Assembly: GCA_000440235.1 (NCBI GenBank)
Contig: ALKQ01000002.1
Location: 37,767-101,766 of the forward strand
Source: Streptococcus suis 10581
GTDB lineage: Bacteria; Bacillota; Bacilli; Lactobacillales; Streptococcaceae
Length of the DNA stretch: 64,000 nucleotides
Direction of reading: 5' to 3'
In this document: positions 1-9,156 of the stretch, in pieces
Layout: every line of letters starts with the position of its first letter
Position numbering within the stretch: position 1 is the first letter of the stretch
The notes under the pieces: model-generated
Told to the model about the DNA's origin: nothing
Seen by the model: the letters and a program-made list of their open reading frames with translations, nothing else
Databases searched by the model: none
Position numbers and translations under genes: made by a program

Positions 1-1893
1 ATTTTCATCTGTCTGCTCAAAACCAACCCACTGACTGATGACCAAATCAGGTGTGTAGGCAATATGCCACTGATCATTGACAAGATTGACATCAAAACTC
101 GTTTCGGTTGTTCCTGTTTTCCCAGCAATATAATAATTGGCCGCATCTGCTGTCACTCCCGTACCATTGGTATAGGTTCCAAGCATCATTGCTGTCATCT
201 TATCTGCGACAGGGCGGTCAATCACCTTGGTACTTGTTTCTCGATGCTCTGCTAAAACCTTTCCACTAGCTGTTTCAATACGAGTGATGAGGTGGGCATC
301 CTTCATCACACCCTTATTTGCAAAAGTAGCGTAGGCCTGGGCCATTTGCAGAGGATTAGTCTCCACTCCAGAACCAATTGAAACACCCAAAACTTTCTCG
401 ACATTTTCCATATCAAGTCCAAACTTTTGTCCATACTCGAAGGCTTTGTCAATCCCCAAGGTGTTCACTATATAAGCTACTGGTAAATTGTAAGAGAGAG
501 CCAAAGCTTGATACATTGGAATGGTATCAGAAGTCGAATAATCATAGTTATGCAAGGTGTAATCGCCGTAGGTTTCTGTATGGTTATCCAGAGCCATATC
601 AATCGACCAGCCCGCCGCTACTGCTGGAGCATAGGCAACCAGAGGCTTGATTGTTGAACCAGGACTGCGCTTGGCTTGTGTTGCAAAGTTGAAAGTCCGA
701 AAGACCGCATCCTCTGAACTGTTAACTCGACCAACCAAGGCGCGAACTCCACCAGTCCTAGGGTCAAGAGCTACGCTGGCAGCCTGAGCATGGGTACCAT
801 CAAAACTTGATGTTGGGAACATAGTCTCATCATTAAAAATCACCTGCATGCTGGCTTGAGAATTTTGATCCATCTCTGTGTAAATCCTATAGCCGTTATT
901 AATAATGTCTGATTCTTTCAGTCCGTATCGCTCAATCGCCTCAGCAATCACAGCATCAAAATAGGATGGATAGGAATAATTGCTTTGTTTCCCTGTATAG
1001 GTATCTGAAAGCTGACTGGCTAGGTCTACTTGGAAACCTGCATCTGCAGTCGCTTGATCAATATAACCAGCATTGACCATGTTTTGCAGGACTGTATCCC
1101 GACGATTAACTGCATTTTCTAGAGAATAATAAGGATTATAAATCTCAGGTCCCTTGAGCATACCTGCTATGACGGCCGCTTGCTCAAGAGTAAGATCACT
1201 GGCTGGAATACCGAAGTATTTTTGGCTTGCATCTTCCACTCCCCAGACCCCGTTCCCAAAATAGGCGTTATTGAGATACATGGTCAAAATTTCTTGCTTG
1301 CTGTACTTTTTATTGATTTCCAGAGCCAAAAAGAATTCTCGAGCCTTTCGACTGATGGTCTGATCCTGAGTTAGAAAGGCATTTTTTGCCAATTGCTGGG
1401 TAATAGTTGAACCACCTCCAGACCGACCTAACGTCAAGGCAGCCAAAATTGTACGCTGGTAATTAATGCCTGAATTTTTGTAGAAGCTCCGATCTTCTGT
1501 AGCGATAACGGCATTCTCTAAATTATCAGAGACAGCATCCAGCTCTACATAGGTCCCCTTCTGACCAGACAATGTCCCAGCTTCCGCACCATCTTTATCG
1601 TAAATAATCGTTGTGGCTTTTAGCGCCTGTTGTAAATCACCAACATTAGCTGTCTTTGCAAGGAAAAATAGATAGCCACCTACTGTAAGAACTGTCAGGA
1701 CCATTAAAATGATTAAAATTTTAGTCAGTTGATAACGGCGCCAAAATTTACGAATCGGCTCTGGAATACGTGATTTTTTCTTTGGTTTATCAACAGAGCC
1801 ACGATTTCCCCTGCGGCGACGGCTAGGTCGGTCTTCATGATCAATTTGGAAATCTTCTGGAACTTCGATTGGCTGGTATTGCAAATCGTCCAT
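1..1893 (-). CDS. pbp2A: Class A penicillin-binding protein 2A, C-terminus cut by window edge
   Basis: Bifunctional peptidoglycan synthase of the cell membrane: an N-terminal glycosyltransferase (family GT51) and a C-terminal penicillin-binding transpeptidase. The 631 visible residues show a basic cytoplasmic tail, one membrane segment at about residues 58-77, the GT51 motifs EDRSFYKN and GGSTITQQLAKN, then the transpeptidase motifs SPGSTIKP (catalytic Ser in SxxK) and, near the window edge, KTGTT. The sequence runs off position 1 in frame, so no stop is seen. The start ATG follows an AGAGG ribosome site. The pattern of motifs and the RKFWRRYxLTK stretch before the membrane segment match streptococcal Pbp2a rather than Pbp1a or Pbp1b. 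Confidence 0.93.
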   Translation of the reverse strand, partial: MDDLQYQPIEVPEDFQIDHEDRPSRRRRGNRGSVDKPKKKSRIPEPIRKFWRRYQLTKILIILMVLTVLTVGGYLFFLAKTANVGDLQQALKATTIIYDKDGAEAGTLSGQKGTYVELDAVSDNLENAVIATEDRSFYKNSGINYQRTILAALTLGRSGGGSTITQQLAKNAFLTQDQTISRKAREFFLALEINKKYSKQEILTMYLNNAYFGNGVWGVEDASQKYFGIPASDLTLEQAAVIAGMLKGPEIYNPYYSLENAVNRRDTVLQNMVNAGYIDQATADAGFQVDLASQLSDTYTGKQSNYSYPSYFDAVIAEAIERYGLKESDIINNGYRIYTEMDQNSQASMQVIFNDETMFPTSSFDGTHAQAASVALDPRTGGVRALVGRVNSSEDAVFRTFNFATQAKRSPGSTIKPLVAYAPAVAAGWSIDMALDNHTETYGDYTLHNYDYSTSDTIPMYQALALSYNLPVAYIVNTLGIDKAFEYGQKFGLDMENVEKVLGVSIGSGVETNPLQMAQAYATFANKGVMKDAHLITRIETASGKVLAEHRETSTKVIDRPVADKMTAMMLGTYTNGTGVTADAANYYIAGKTGTTETSFDVNLVNDQWHIAYTPDLVISQWVGFEQTDEN

Positions 1894-2045
1894 ACTTTAC
1901 CTCTTTCTAGTGAATTTTGTACCATTATACACCATTTCCTAAAAACTAGCAGAAAAAAGCCTGCGATAACTTGTGACAACAGACAGAGAAAATTTTCCAA
2001 AAATATGATAAAATAGGGTCATTCTGAACAAAGAAGAGGATTCCC

Positions 2046-3014
2046 ATGACACAAGTATATGACATTACTATCATCGGCGGCGGTCCAGTCGGTTTATTCG
2101 CCGCTTTCTACGCCCACCTCCGTCAAGCCAAGGTCAAAATCATTGACTCCCTGCCCCAACTGGGTGGCCAGCCTGCCATTCTCTATCCTGAAAAGGCCAT
2201 TTTGGACATTCCTGCCTTCCCAAGTCTGACAGGACAAGAGTTGACCGACAACCTCCTCGCTCAACTGGCTCCATTTGATACTACCATCTGCCTCAATGAA
2301 ACCCTGACTGCTATCAAACCTGGGGAAACCATTACCCTAACAACCAACAAGGGCTGCCACCAGACCAAGACTCTGATTATCGCCATGGGTGGCGGGGCCT
2401 TCAAGCCACGTCCGCTGGAGATTGATGGTGCTGACAGCTTTGACAACGTCCATTACCACGTGTCTAATATCCAGCAGTATGCCGACAAGGACATCGTCGT
2501 CTTGGGTGGTGGTGATTCTGCGGTCGATTGGTCCCTGGCCTTTGAAAAAATTGCTAAGACTACTCACATTGTCCACCGTCGCGACAACTTCCGCGCCCTT
2601 GAACACAGCGTAGAGGAACTCAAGCAGTCCAGCGTCACCATCCACACACCTTTTATCCCTAAAGGGCTTTCTGGGGAAAATGGCAGAGCTTCTGCCATTG
2701 ATTTCGATAAGGTAAAAAGCGAGGACAAGCTCACCCTGTCTTTTGACCACCTCTTTGTCAACTACGGTTTCAAATCATCTATCGGCACGCTAAAAGAATG
2801 GGGATTGGAACTCAATCGCCACCGCATTACCGTCAACAGTAAGCAAGAAACCTCCGTCCCTGGTATCTATGCCATCGGTGACTGTTGCTTCTACGAGGGC
2901 AAGATTGACCTGATTGCGACTGGTCTTGGCGAAGCCCCAACCGCAGTCAACAATGCCATGAACTACCTCAATCCAAACGAAAAAGTGCAACCCAAGCACT
3001 CGACCAGCCTATAA
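2046..3014 (+). CDS. Ferredoxin/flavodoxin--NADP(+) reductase, thioredoxin-reductase type
   Basis: FAD-dependent NADPH oxidoreductase of 322 residues in the TrxR-like ferredoxin-NADP reductase family (B. subtilis YumC type). The FAD dinucleotide motif GGGPVG is at residues 11-16, a GGQP motif follows near 40, the NADPH fold shows GGGDSAVDW near 153-161, and the second FAD motif AIGDCC is near 282. The CxxC redox pair of true thioredoxin reductases is absent, which supports the ferredoxin/flavodoxin reductase reading. It is followed one base later by a pseudouridine synthase gene, so the two are probably co-transcribed. Cytoplasmic. Confidence 0.9.
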   Translation: MTQVYDITIIGGGPVGLFAAFYAHLRQAKVKIIDSLPQLGGQPAILYPEKAILDIPAFPSLTGQELTDNLLAQLAPFDTTICLNETLTAIKPGETITLTTNKGCHQTKTLIIAMGGGAFKPRPLEIDGADSFDNVHYHVSNIQQYADKDIVVLGGGDSAVDWSLAFEKIAKTTHIVHRRDNFRALEHSVEELKQSSVTIHTPFIPKGLSGENGRASAIDFDKVKSEDKLTLSFDHLFVNYGFKSSIGTLKEWGLELNRHRITVNSKQETSVPGIYAIGDCCFYEGKIDLIATGLGEAPTAVNNAMNYLNPNEKVQPKHSTSL

Positions 3015-3015
3015 G

Positions 3016-3882
3016 ATGAAAATTGACATTCGCATTCCCCAAGCCTTTCCCCAACTGACTGTCAAGGAAGTCTTGGAAGATTATTTTCTCATTCCCAGAA
3101 AAATCCGCCACTTCCTCCGCACCAAGAAACACGTCCGTGTCAACGGTGAGCTGATTAACTGGCAGAGTCCGATTGCCGCAGGCGACTTGTTAGAATTGAC
3201 CTTTGACCAGGAAGATTATCCTGAAAAAAGCATTCCTTTGGGACAGGCGGACTTGGTGGAGGAACTCTATCAGGATGAGCATTTGATTATCGTCAACAAG
3301 CCAGAGGGCATGAAAACCCACGGTAATGAACCAACGGAGATTGCCCTGCTCAACCATGTATCCGCCTATGTGGGACAGACCTGCTATGTGGTCCACAGGC
3401 TGGATATGGAAACCAGCGGAGCCATTCTCTTTGCTAAAAATCCCTTTATCCTACCCATTCTCAATCGGCTTTTGGAGGACAAAGTCATCTATCGTGACTA
3501 TCTAGCTCTCTGCCAAGGCCAGCTAAAAAAGACAGACTGGACCATTACTGATAAAATCGGACGGGACCGACACGACCGTAGAAAGCGGGTGGTCGATAAC
3601 CGCAAGGGACAGGCTGCTTTGACCCAGGTCCGCCTCTTGAAGACCCTTGGTAAAAATAGTCTAGTTTCCTGTCGTCTCCAGACAGGAAGGACTCACCAAA
3701 TCCGAGTTCATTTAGCCCACCACGGTCATGCTCTAATCGGTGACCCTCTTTACAGTCAAGTCGCAGCCCCCCGCCTCATGCTCCACGCAAGAAAACTCAG
3801 CTTAACGCACCCGCTGACACTCGAAGAAATCAGTGTAGAAGCACGGTCGGAGAGTTTTGAAAGAATAGTAAAAAAGAGCTGA
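3016..3882 (+). CDS. RluA/RluD-family 23S rRNA pseudouridine synthase
   Basis: Converts uridine to pseudouridine in structured RNA, probably 23S rRNA. The 288 residues carry an S4-like N-terminal RNA-binding region (about 15-65) and the RluA catalytic motif HRLDMETSG with the nucleophilic Asp at residue 130. The RTHQIRVHLAHHGHALIGD block typical of the family is near the C-terminus. The ATG lies just after the stop of the preceding reductase gene, indicating coupling. The exact target position cannot be deduced from sequence alone. An intrinsic terminator begins inside the last codons. Confidence 0.9.
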   Translation: MKIDIRIPQAFPQLTVKEVLEDYFLIPRKIRHFLRTKKHVRVNGELINWQSPIAAGDLLELTFDQEDYPEKSIPLGQADLVEELYQDEHLIIVNKPEGMKTHGNEPTEIALLNHVSAYVGQTCYVVHRLDMETSGAILFAKNPFILPILNRLLEDKVIYRDYLALCQGQLKKTDWTITDKIGRDRHDRRKRVVDNRKGQAALTQVRLLKTLGKNSLVSCRLQTGRTHQIRVHLAHHGHALIGDPLYSQVAAPRLMLHARKLSLTHPLTLEEISVEARSESFERIVKKS

Positions 3883-3896
3883 AAACCAGCTCTTTT
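3872..3896. terminator. Bidirectional intrinsic terminator between convergent genes
   Basis: A perfect 10-bp stem (AAAAGAGCTG / CAGCTCTTTT) with a 5-nt loop, bounded by A-rich and T-rich flanks. It serves the pseudouridine synthase gene on the plus strand and purR on the minus strand. Confidence 0.8.
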
Positions 3897-3907
3897 CTTC
3901 ATATCCA

Positions 3908-4720
3908 TTACTCAAAAATATTCCCCAACTCTACATCAACTCGGTTTTCTTTGACATTGATGTCGGTCACAGCGAGCAAAGACTTGTAGTTAGCTACGCT
4001 ACGGTCCCCTTTTTGGTTTTCTGCAAAGACAGCCACGCCTACCAAGGTTGAGTCAAACTCAGACAAGAGGCTAATCATACCATTGATGGTGCCACCATTT
4101 TTCAAGAAATCATCGACGATTAAGACACGGCTTCCTGCCTTCAAACTACGCTTAGACAGGAACATCTTTTCGATACGGTCGCTCGATCCTGACACATAGT
4201 TGACAGAAACGGTTGAACCTTCTGTGATTTTCAAATCACGACGCACAATCACAAACGGTACATTAAGGACATTGGCAACAGCATTGGCCAAAGGGACCCC
4301 CTTTGTCGCAACTGTCATGACAGCATCAATCTTTTCTTCCTTAAAAGCATTAGCAATAATACGACCGACATTTTTCAAAATATGTGGTGTAGACAGCAAG
4401 TCAGATGAATAGATATAACCGCCTGGCAAGATACGATTACTTTCGGCCATCTGATCACGAAGGGCCTGTGCAATTTCGACAGACTCTGCCTTAGAGATCG
4501 ATGGAGTAAAAACAACTCCTCCACTGGCACCTGTAATAGTTTCAATATGCCCGATAGAGCTTTCCTCAAAAGCCTTTTTAATGATGGCAATATCCTCTGA
4601 GATAGATGACTTGGCAGATTCATACTTTTCCGCAAAGGTATTCAAACTAGTTAATTCATAAGGGTGGTTGATGAGGTAATTGGAAATGACAACCATACGC
4701 TCACTTCTTCTTAATTTCAT
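3908..4720 (-). CDS. purR: Pur operon regulator PurR
   Basis: Transcription regulator of purine biosynthesis and transport genes in Firmicutes, sensing PRPP. At 270 residues it has the usual length. An N-terminal winged helix (about 1-73) precedes a type I phosphoribosyltransferase fold with the PRPP loop VLIVDDFLKNGGT at residues 199-211. The start follows a GGAG ribosome site. In other streptococci the protein activates pur genes at PurBox sites; no clear PurBox was found near this gene. It is monocistronic here. Confidence 0.96.
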   Translation of the reverse strand: MKLRRSERMVVISNYLINHPYELTSLNTFAEKYESAKSSISEDIAIIKKAFEESSIGHIETITGASGGVVFTPSISKAESVEIAQALRDQMAESNRILPGGYIYSSDLLSTPHILKNVGRIIANAFKEEKIDAVMTVATKGVPLANAVANVLNVPFVIVRRDLKITEGSTVSVNYVSGSSDRIEKMFLSKRSLKAGSRVLIVDDFLKNGGTINGMISLLSEFDSTLVGVAVFAENQKGDRSVANYKSLLAVTDINVKENRVDVELGNIFE

Positions 4721-4766
4721 ATTGTTCTCCTTTTTGGCTTTTTCCTATTATAGCACATAAAAACAC

Positions 4767-4804
4767 AAAAAGCGAACCTTTTTTCTTGAAAAAGTTCGCT
4801 TTTT
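4767..4804 (-). terminator. Intrinsic terminator downstream of the kinase-like gene
   Basis: Stem AAAAAGCGAAC / GTTCGCTTTTT, with further pairing of the T and A runs inside, lies just beyond the end of the minus-strand aminoglycoside-phosphotransferase-like gene and ends the five-gene minus-strand series. Confidence 0.8.
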
Positions 4805-4809
4805 CGTAT

Positions 4810-5688
4810 TTAGCTATAAACTTGTAGATACCACGTTGGAATCCAGCGAGTAAAGTCCGCATACCATTCTGAGATGGTGGCCGCCTGTTCCTGCATCAAG
4901 GGGATTTGGAGGGGATCTACGCGCTCTGCCCAAGAAAGAGCGCCTAGACTATTTACTGTTACATAAAGAGCCATGAGTCTCCAAAATTCCTCTGGAATAG
5001 CGCCGTCAAAATAGGCATCTACCTGACCACGCGCAAAGGCTGGAGACAAATCTGCCGTGAAAATCAAACGGTTGAATTCTTCCCAGGGGTCTCCTATGTC
5101 GTAGCGATCAAAGTCTAATATTTTCAGTTTCCCATCCGCACCTAGCAGGAAGTTACCTGTGTGAAAATCTCCATGATGGTAGGCAATCGGTCTCCCTTCA
5201 AGCAAGTGACGGTTGGCCTGGACAAAGTCTATCATGGTTTGACCATTTGGATAGGAATGACTAGCTACTTGGTAGGCAGCTAATTTACTGTCAATCTTAG
5301 CCTGATAAAAACTGTTCCAGTCGCGCAGACTTTGATCAATCGGTAGGGCATGCAAGATTCGCAAAAACTTCCCTGACTGACAGCCCAAATCGTATAAGAC
5401 AGAATCAGACAAACTAGAAGCCACTTCATTCATATCCTGACCTTCCACCCATTCATAGAGGGTGTAGACTGACAAGTCATCCGTCCAAAAGGCGATTGGC
5501 TCTGCCACAGGCAAACCTAGACCAAACAGGTTTTCAACTAACTGAAACTCTAATCGCTTAGCCTCATAGGCTGGCCGCTCTGCTATTCTCAACAGACCAA
5601 GGCGACCATCTTCTAGCTGGACCTTGTACTTTTGGTCCGTGGACCAGCCTTTGGTGAGGGGCTGTCGAGACACTATCCTAACTGCCAT
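4810..5688 (-). CDS. Aminoglycoside/choline-kinase-like phosphotransferase family protein
   Basis: A 292-residue protein-kinase-like phosphotransferase of the APH family. The catalytic loop HHGDFHTGN is at 171-179 (Asp 174 as base) and the metal-binding LDFDRYDIGDPW follows at 191-202. The substrate is unknown: core-genome location beside RNA-metabolism genes argues for a housekeeping small-molecule kinase and against acquired aminoglycoside resistance. Its ATG overlaps the stop of the upstream yhaM gene by one base, so it is translated as part of that operon. Confidence 0.82.
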   Translation of the reverse strand: MAVRIVSRQPLTKGWSTDQKYKVQLEDGRLGLLRIAERPAYEAKRLEFQLVENLFGLGLPVAEPIAFWTDDLSVYTLYEWVEGQDMNEVASSLSDSVLYDLGCQSGKFLRILHALPIDQSLRDWNSFYQAKIDSKLAAYQVASHSYPNGQTMIDFVQANRHLLEGRPIAYHHGDFHTGNFLLGADGKLKILDFDRYDIGDPWEEFNRLIFTADLSPAFARGQVDAYFDGAIPEEFWRLMALYVTVNSLGALSWAERVDPLQIPLMQEQAATISEWYADFTRWIPTWYLQVYS

Positions 5689-6629
5689 CAGTCGATATTT
5701 GGCCTATAGAAAGCGCGGTTATCCATGGCAAAGATACGGTTGGTCATCTCGCCTGGACCAACCTTGTCCAAAGCGGTCAACATCATCATCATTTCTGCAT
5801 CGATATTGTCAATCATGTGGAGGATTTCCGCCTCCATAATCTGCGGACGGACGGGACTGCCATACTCCAGCAAACCGTGGTGGCTGAGGATAACGTGGCG
5901 AAGAACAGTCACTTCCTCCAGACTGTCGTCGATACCCAATTCCATCAGGATCTTGGTAATCTCTTCATCAATCAGGGAAATATGCCCAATCAGATTGCCA
6001 CGGACAGTGTAGCCTGTGTTATCAGGGCCTGTCAGTTCAATCACCTTGGCTAGGTCATGGAGCATAATTCCTGCAAAGAGCAGGCTCTTGTTGAGTTGGG
6101 GATAAATATCTCCGATAGCATCCGCCAAACGCACCATAGTCGCCGTGTGATAGGACAGGCCTGAATAGAAGGCGTGGTGGTTGGTCTTGGCAGCTGGGTA
6201 GGAATAAAATTCCTTGTCGTACTTGCTGTAGAGAGCACGGACAATCCGCTGCCAAGTCGCATTTTCAATCCGGAAAATCATTTGGCTCAAGTATTCCTTG
6301 GTGTCCTTGACATCCACAGGTGGTTTTTCCTTGAAATCAGCAGGGTCGTTGGGCTCGCCTGCCTTTGGCAAACGCAGAACCAGTTGATTGACCTGGGGGG
6401 TGTTGTTGTAAACCTCACGGCGACCCTGCATGTGAACAACTGTCCCAGCAGTAAAGTCCTTGATTTTCCCTGGTTGGGCATCCCAGACCTTGCCTTCAAT
6501 CTCACCAGTATCATCCTGGAAGGTCAGAGCTAGGTAGTCTTTTCCAGCCCGTGTTTGACGGACTTCAGCAGTCTTGATCAGATAGAATCCTTCGAAGAAT
6601 TCATCTTTTTTCATTTGGTTAATTTTCAT
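5688..6629 (-). CDS. yhaM: 3'-5' exoribonuclease YhaM (Cbf1-like)
   Basis: A 313-residue RNase combining an OB-fold nucleic-acid-binding region (about 15-90) with an HD phosphohydrolase domain; GIMLHDLAK contains the metal-binding HD pair. Family members trim 3' single-stranded RNA ends and in S. pneumoniae (Cbf1) shape small RNA levels. A longer frame opens at 6641, but the ATG at 6629 has GAGGAAG six bases upstream and gives the N-terminus MKINQMKKDEFFEGF expected for the family. The start lies inside the last codons of rmuC, so translation is coupled. Confidence 0.92.
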   Translation of the reverse strand: MKINQMKKDEFFEGFYLIKTAEVRQTRAGKDYLALTFQDDTGEIEGKVWDAQPGKIKDFTAGTVVHMQGRREVYNNTPQVNQLVLRLPKAGEPNDPADFKEKPPVDVKDTKEYLSQMIFRIENATWQRIVRALYSKYDKEFYSYPAAKTNHHAFYSGLSYHTATMVRLADAIGDIYPQLNKSLLFAGIMLHDLAKVIELTGPDNTGYTVRGNLIGHISLIDEEITKILMELGIDDSLEEVTVLRHVILSHHGLLEYGSPVRPQIMEAEILHMIDNIDAEMMMMLTALDKVGPGEMTNRIFAMDNRAFYRPNID

Positions 6630-7857
6630 TATCTTCCTCATCTAATGGGGACAGGCCAAGCAGTCCCTTGGTTTGGTCATCTTCGTACAGGTCAATGGTA
6701 CGAAGACTACGCTCGATGGCGTTAGTGCGAGTGGTTAGGAGTTTGTCAATATTGCTGCTGGCTTGATTGAGTTGTTTCTGAGCCTTAAGCAAGAGGTCAG
6801 AAAACTTGCCAAATTCCAGCTTGACATTGCCCAAGACCTTGGAAATATCATCGGCTGACCGTTGAATGTTGAGGGTCTTAAAGCCGACGGAGAGAGAGTT
6901 GAGCAGGGCAGAAAGTGTGGTCGGTCCTGCTACTACGATATTTTCCTGACGGCGAAGCTCATCAAAGAAAATGGGATTGCGGACCACTTCTGAATAGAGT
7001 CCCTCGGTTGGCAAAAACAAGACGCCAAAGTTAGTGGTTTCAGGCGGATTGAGGTACTTGCTCTGAATATCCTTGGCAAAGCGCTTGATAGCCGCTAAGA
7101 GATTTTTGCGGTGGAGGTCAATCTGGTCCTTGTCCCCGCTCTCATAGGCTTCTTCTAGGCGGTAGTAATCTGCCAGCGGAAACTTGGAGTCGATTGGCAG
7201 ATAGATATAGTCTCCCTCGGTCCGTCCTGGTAGCTTGACCGCATACTCTACGCGCTCATTCGAGCCTGAAACCGTGGCAAACTCTCGCTCATATTGGCTA
7301 GGTGTCAAAATATCCTCGATAATCTGTCCCAGCTGCAACTCACCCATGATGCCACGGGTTTTGGTACCAGACAGAACCTTGTTAAGACTGCCCACATCAC
7401 GCGCCACCGTCTGCATTTCACCCAGACCACGATTGACCGATTCCAACTGCTTGGACACTGTTTCAAAGGAGGCTTGTAGGCGGGTTTGCAGGGTTTTCTC
7501 CAGCTTTTCCTCAACCGTCTGCCGCATTTCTTCCAGGCGTTTTTCATTGGACTCCTGAATGGCCTGCAAACGGCGGTCGGTAGCATCTCGCGTTTCCAAG
7601 TGGCTCTTATTCAGCTCTTGACGGATGTCGGTTAGCTGTTGGTAAAGCTCCGTGCGGAGTCTTTCTACCTCCTGATGAATGGCCTGCTGCTGTTTGAGGG
7701 TAGCATTTTCTAGTTGATAGCTGAGCTGATCAGACAAGTTGTCTGCTGTATCTTCGGCTTGATCTTGCAAAAGCAGGGCCAAGCTCTGCCATTTTCCATA
7801 AAGAAAAACCAAGGCAAGCAAGACCAGTATCAGCAAAATAAGTAATACAATATCCAT
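6619..7857 (-). CDS. rmuC: DNA recombination protein RmuC
   Basis: A 412-residue membrane-anchored member of the RmuC family, which limits DNA inversion and rearrangement by an unclear nuclease-like activity. It has one N-terminal membrane segment (about 3-22), a long charged coiled coil (about 30-150) and the conserved RmuC core (about 155-375, including KLPGRTEGDYIYLPIDSKFP and FGVLFLPTEGLY). The stop is immediately followed upstream by thiN's stop on the same strand, so it belongs to the rpe-thiN-rmuC-yhaM series. Confidence 0.93.
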   Translation of the reverse strand: MDIVLLILLILVLLALVFLYGKWQSLALLLQDQAEDTADNLSDQLSYQLENATLKQQQAIHQEVERLRTELYQQLTDIRQELNKSHLETRDATDRRLQAIQESNEKRLEEMRQTVEEKLEKTLQTRLQASFETVSKQLESVNRGLGEMQTVARDVGSLNKVLSGTKTRGIMGELQLGQIIEDILTPSQYEREFATVSGSNERVEYAVKLPGRTEGDYIYLPIDSKFPLADYYRLEEAYESGDKDQIDLHRKNLLAAIKRFAKDIQSKYLNPPETTNFGVLFLPTEGLYSEVVRNPIFFDELRRQENIVVAGPTTLSALLNSLSVGFKTLNIQRSADDISKVLGNVKLEFGKFSDLLLKAQKQLNQASSNIDKLLTTRTNAIERSLRTIDLYEDDQTKGLLGLSPLDEEDNEN

Positions 7858-8490
7858 CTAATCCCTGTCCTTACTGTAGATCAGGACCACGTAGCCCTGA
7901 TCCAGTTGAATGTCTATGTCCCTATCTATAAATTCGTTAGAGGAATAGCATTTTTTGAAAAAATAATTGCTGGCATCCAGCGGGTACTTGGCATGGCGAA
8001 TGGTCAGGCGGCTTTGGTCTGACGGCATAAAGGAAATGTACTTCATACCAGCAATCGGTGACAAACGGTGCTGACCTGCAGGTCGAAAGCGGACGACGTT
8101 CTGACTGTCCACCAATTCAATCTGCTCCATAAAGGCAGCCAAGTCTGGCTCAGCTGGCAAAAAGAGATTGGCCATCATGTGATCCATGCGTCCACCCAAG
8201 GCTCCGTAGATACGGACCTGAGCCTGCGGATAGGCCTTGAAGATTTCCTTTAAAGCCAGCTCCAAATCTGTATCATCTTTTTCAGCAGGAGCTTGCAGAA
8301 ACCGCTCTGCCATCTCCCTTATCCGCCCCAACTCCTCCGAGGTCACCGAGTCAAAATCACCGATGGCCCAGTCAAGAGGCAGGGAATGGTCCAATAGACG
8401 AAGAGAGCCTGCATCTACCCCCACATAGAGGTCGGCAGGCTCAGGAAGGCAGTCAAAGGAACCGCCTGCAATAACAGCAACCTTAATCAT
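7858..8490 (-). CDS. thiN: Thiamine pyrophosphokinase
   Basis: Transfers pyrophosphate from ATP to thiamine, giving thiamine diphosphate. The 210 residues show the family features GSFDCLP, VGVDAGSLRLL, AIGDFDSV and EKDDTDLELAL (metal-binding acidic residues), followed by GGRMDHMMANL. Its ATG overlaps the end of rpe by eight bases and it abuts rmuC with no gap, so the genes are co-translated. Cytoplasmic cofactor synthesis. Confidence 0.93.
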   Translation of the reverse strand: MIKVAVIAGGSFDCLPEPADLYVGVDAGSLRLLDHSLPLDWAIGDFDSVTSEELGRIREMAERFLQAPAEKDDTDLELALKEIFKAYPQAQVRIYGALGGRMDHMMANLFLPAEPDLAAFMEQIELVDSQNVVRFRPAGQHRLSPIAGMKYISFMPSDQSRLTIRHAKYPLDASNYFFKKCYSSNEFIDRDIDIQLDQGYVVLIYSKDRD

Positions 8491-9142
8491 TGAGGGCTGC
8501 TCTCAATTTGGCAACGTTGGCATCCAAATCACCTTTGAAGAGATAGGATCCTGCCACAAAGACATTGGCACCCGCATTTTTGGCTGAATGAATGGTCTTA
8601 TCGTCAATCCCGCCGTCCACTTCGATGTCAAAGGTAAAGCCTTTGTCTTCACGAAGTTTGACCAAGGCCTCAATCTTCTCAGCCACTTCTGGAATGTAGG
8701 CTTGTCCACCAAAACCTGGGTTGACCGTCATGAGAAGCACCTGATCCACCAAGTTGAGCACAGGCTCAATGGTCACAAGCGGCGTACCTGGATTGATGAC
8801 CACACCCACCTTCATACCAGCCGCACGAATTTTTTGTAGGGTTCCATGTAGATGAACCGTTGCTTCTGCGTGAATAGTCAAGATATCCGCACCCGCACGT
8901 GCAAAGGTCTCGATATGATTTTCAGGATTGGACACCATGAGATGGCAATCGAAAACCAGCTTGCTATGAGGACGCATAGCCGCAACCACATCCGCTCCAA
9001 AGCTAATATTTGGCACAAAGTGACCGTCCATGACATCAATGTGCACATACTCCACACCTGTCTTTTCTAGACGCTTGAGCTCTTTTTCAAAATTTGCATA
9101 ATCTGCCGCCAAAATGGACGGTGCAATCTTATAATGTGACAT
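8483..9142 (-). CDS. rpe: Ribulose-phosphate 3-epimerase
   Basis: Interconverts ribulose 5-phosphate and xylulose 5-phosphate in the pentose phosphate pathway. A 219-residue TIM barrel with metal ligands in HIDVMDGHFVPNISFG (about 35-50) and DCHLMV (about 66), the phosphate-binding NPGFGGQ, and the DGGI strand near 178. It is 14 bases downstream of rsgA and overlaps thiN, matching the order seen in pneumococci. Confidence 0.96.
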   Translation of the reverse strand: MSHYKIAPSILAADYANFEKELKRLEKTGVEYVHIDVMDGHFVPNISFGADVVAAMRPHSKLVFDCHLMVSNPENHIETFARAGADILTIHAEATVHLHGTLQKIRAAGMKVGVVINPGTPLVTIEPVLNLVDQVLLMTVNPGFGGQAYIPEVAEKIEALVKLREDKGFTFDIEVDGGIDDKTIHSAKNAGANVFVAGSYLFKGDLDANVAKLRAALND

Positions 9143-9156
9143 ACAGAACCAACTTT

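Noticed and set aside
4810-5688. Aminoglycoside resistance gene
   Set aside because: Core operon context with yhaM and rmuC and no resistance-family signature beyond the general kinase motifs.
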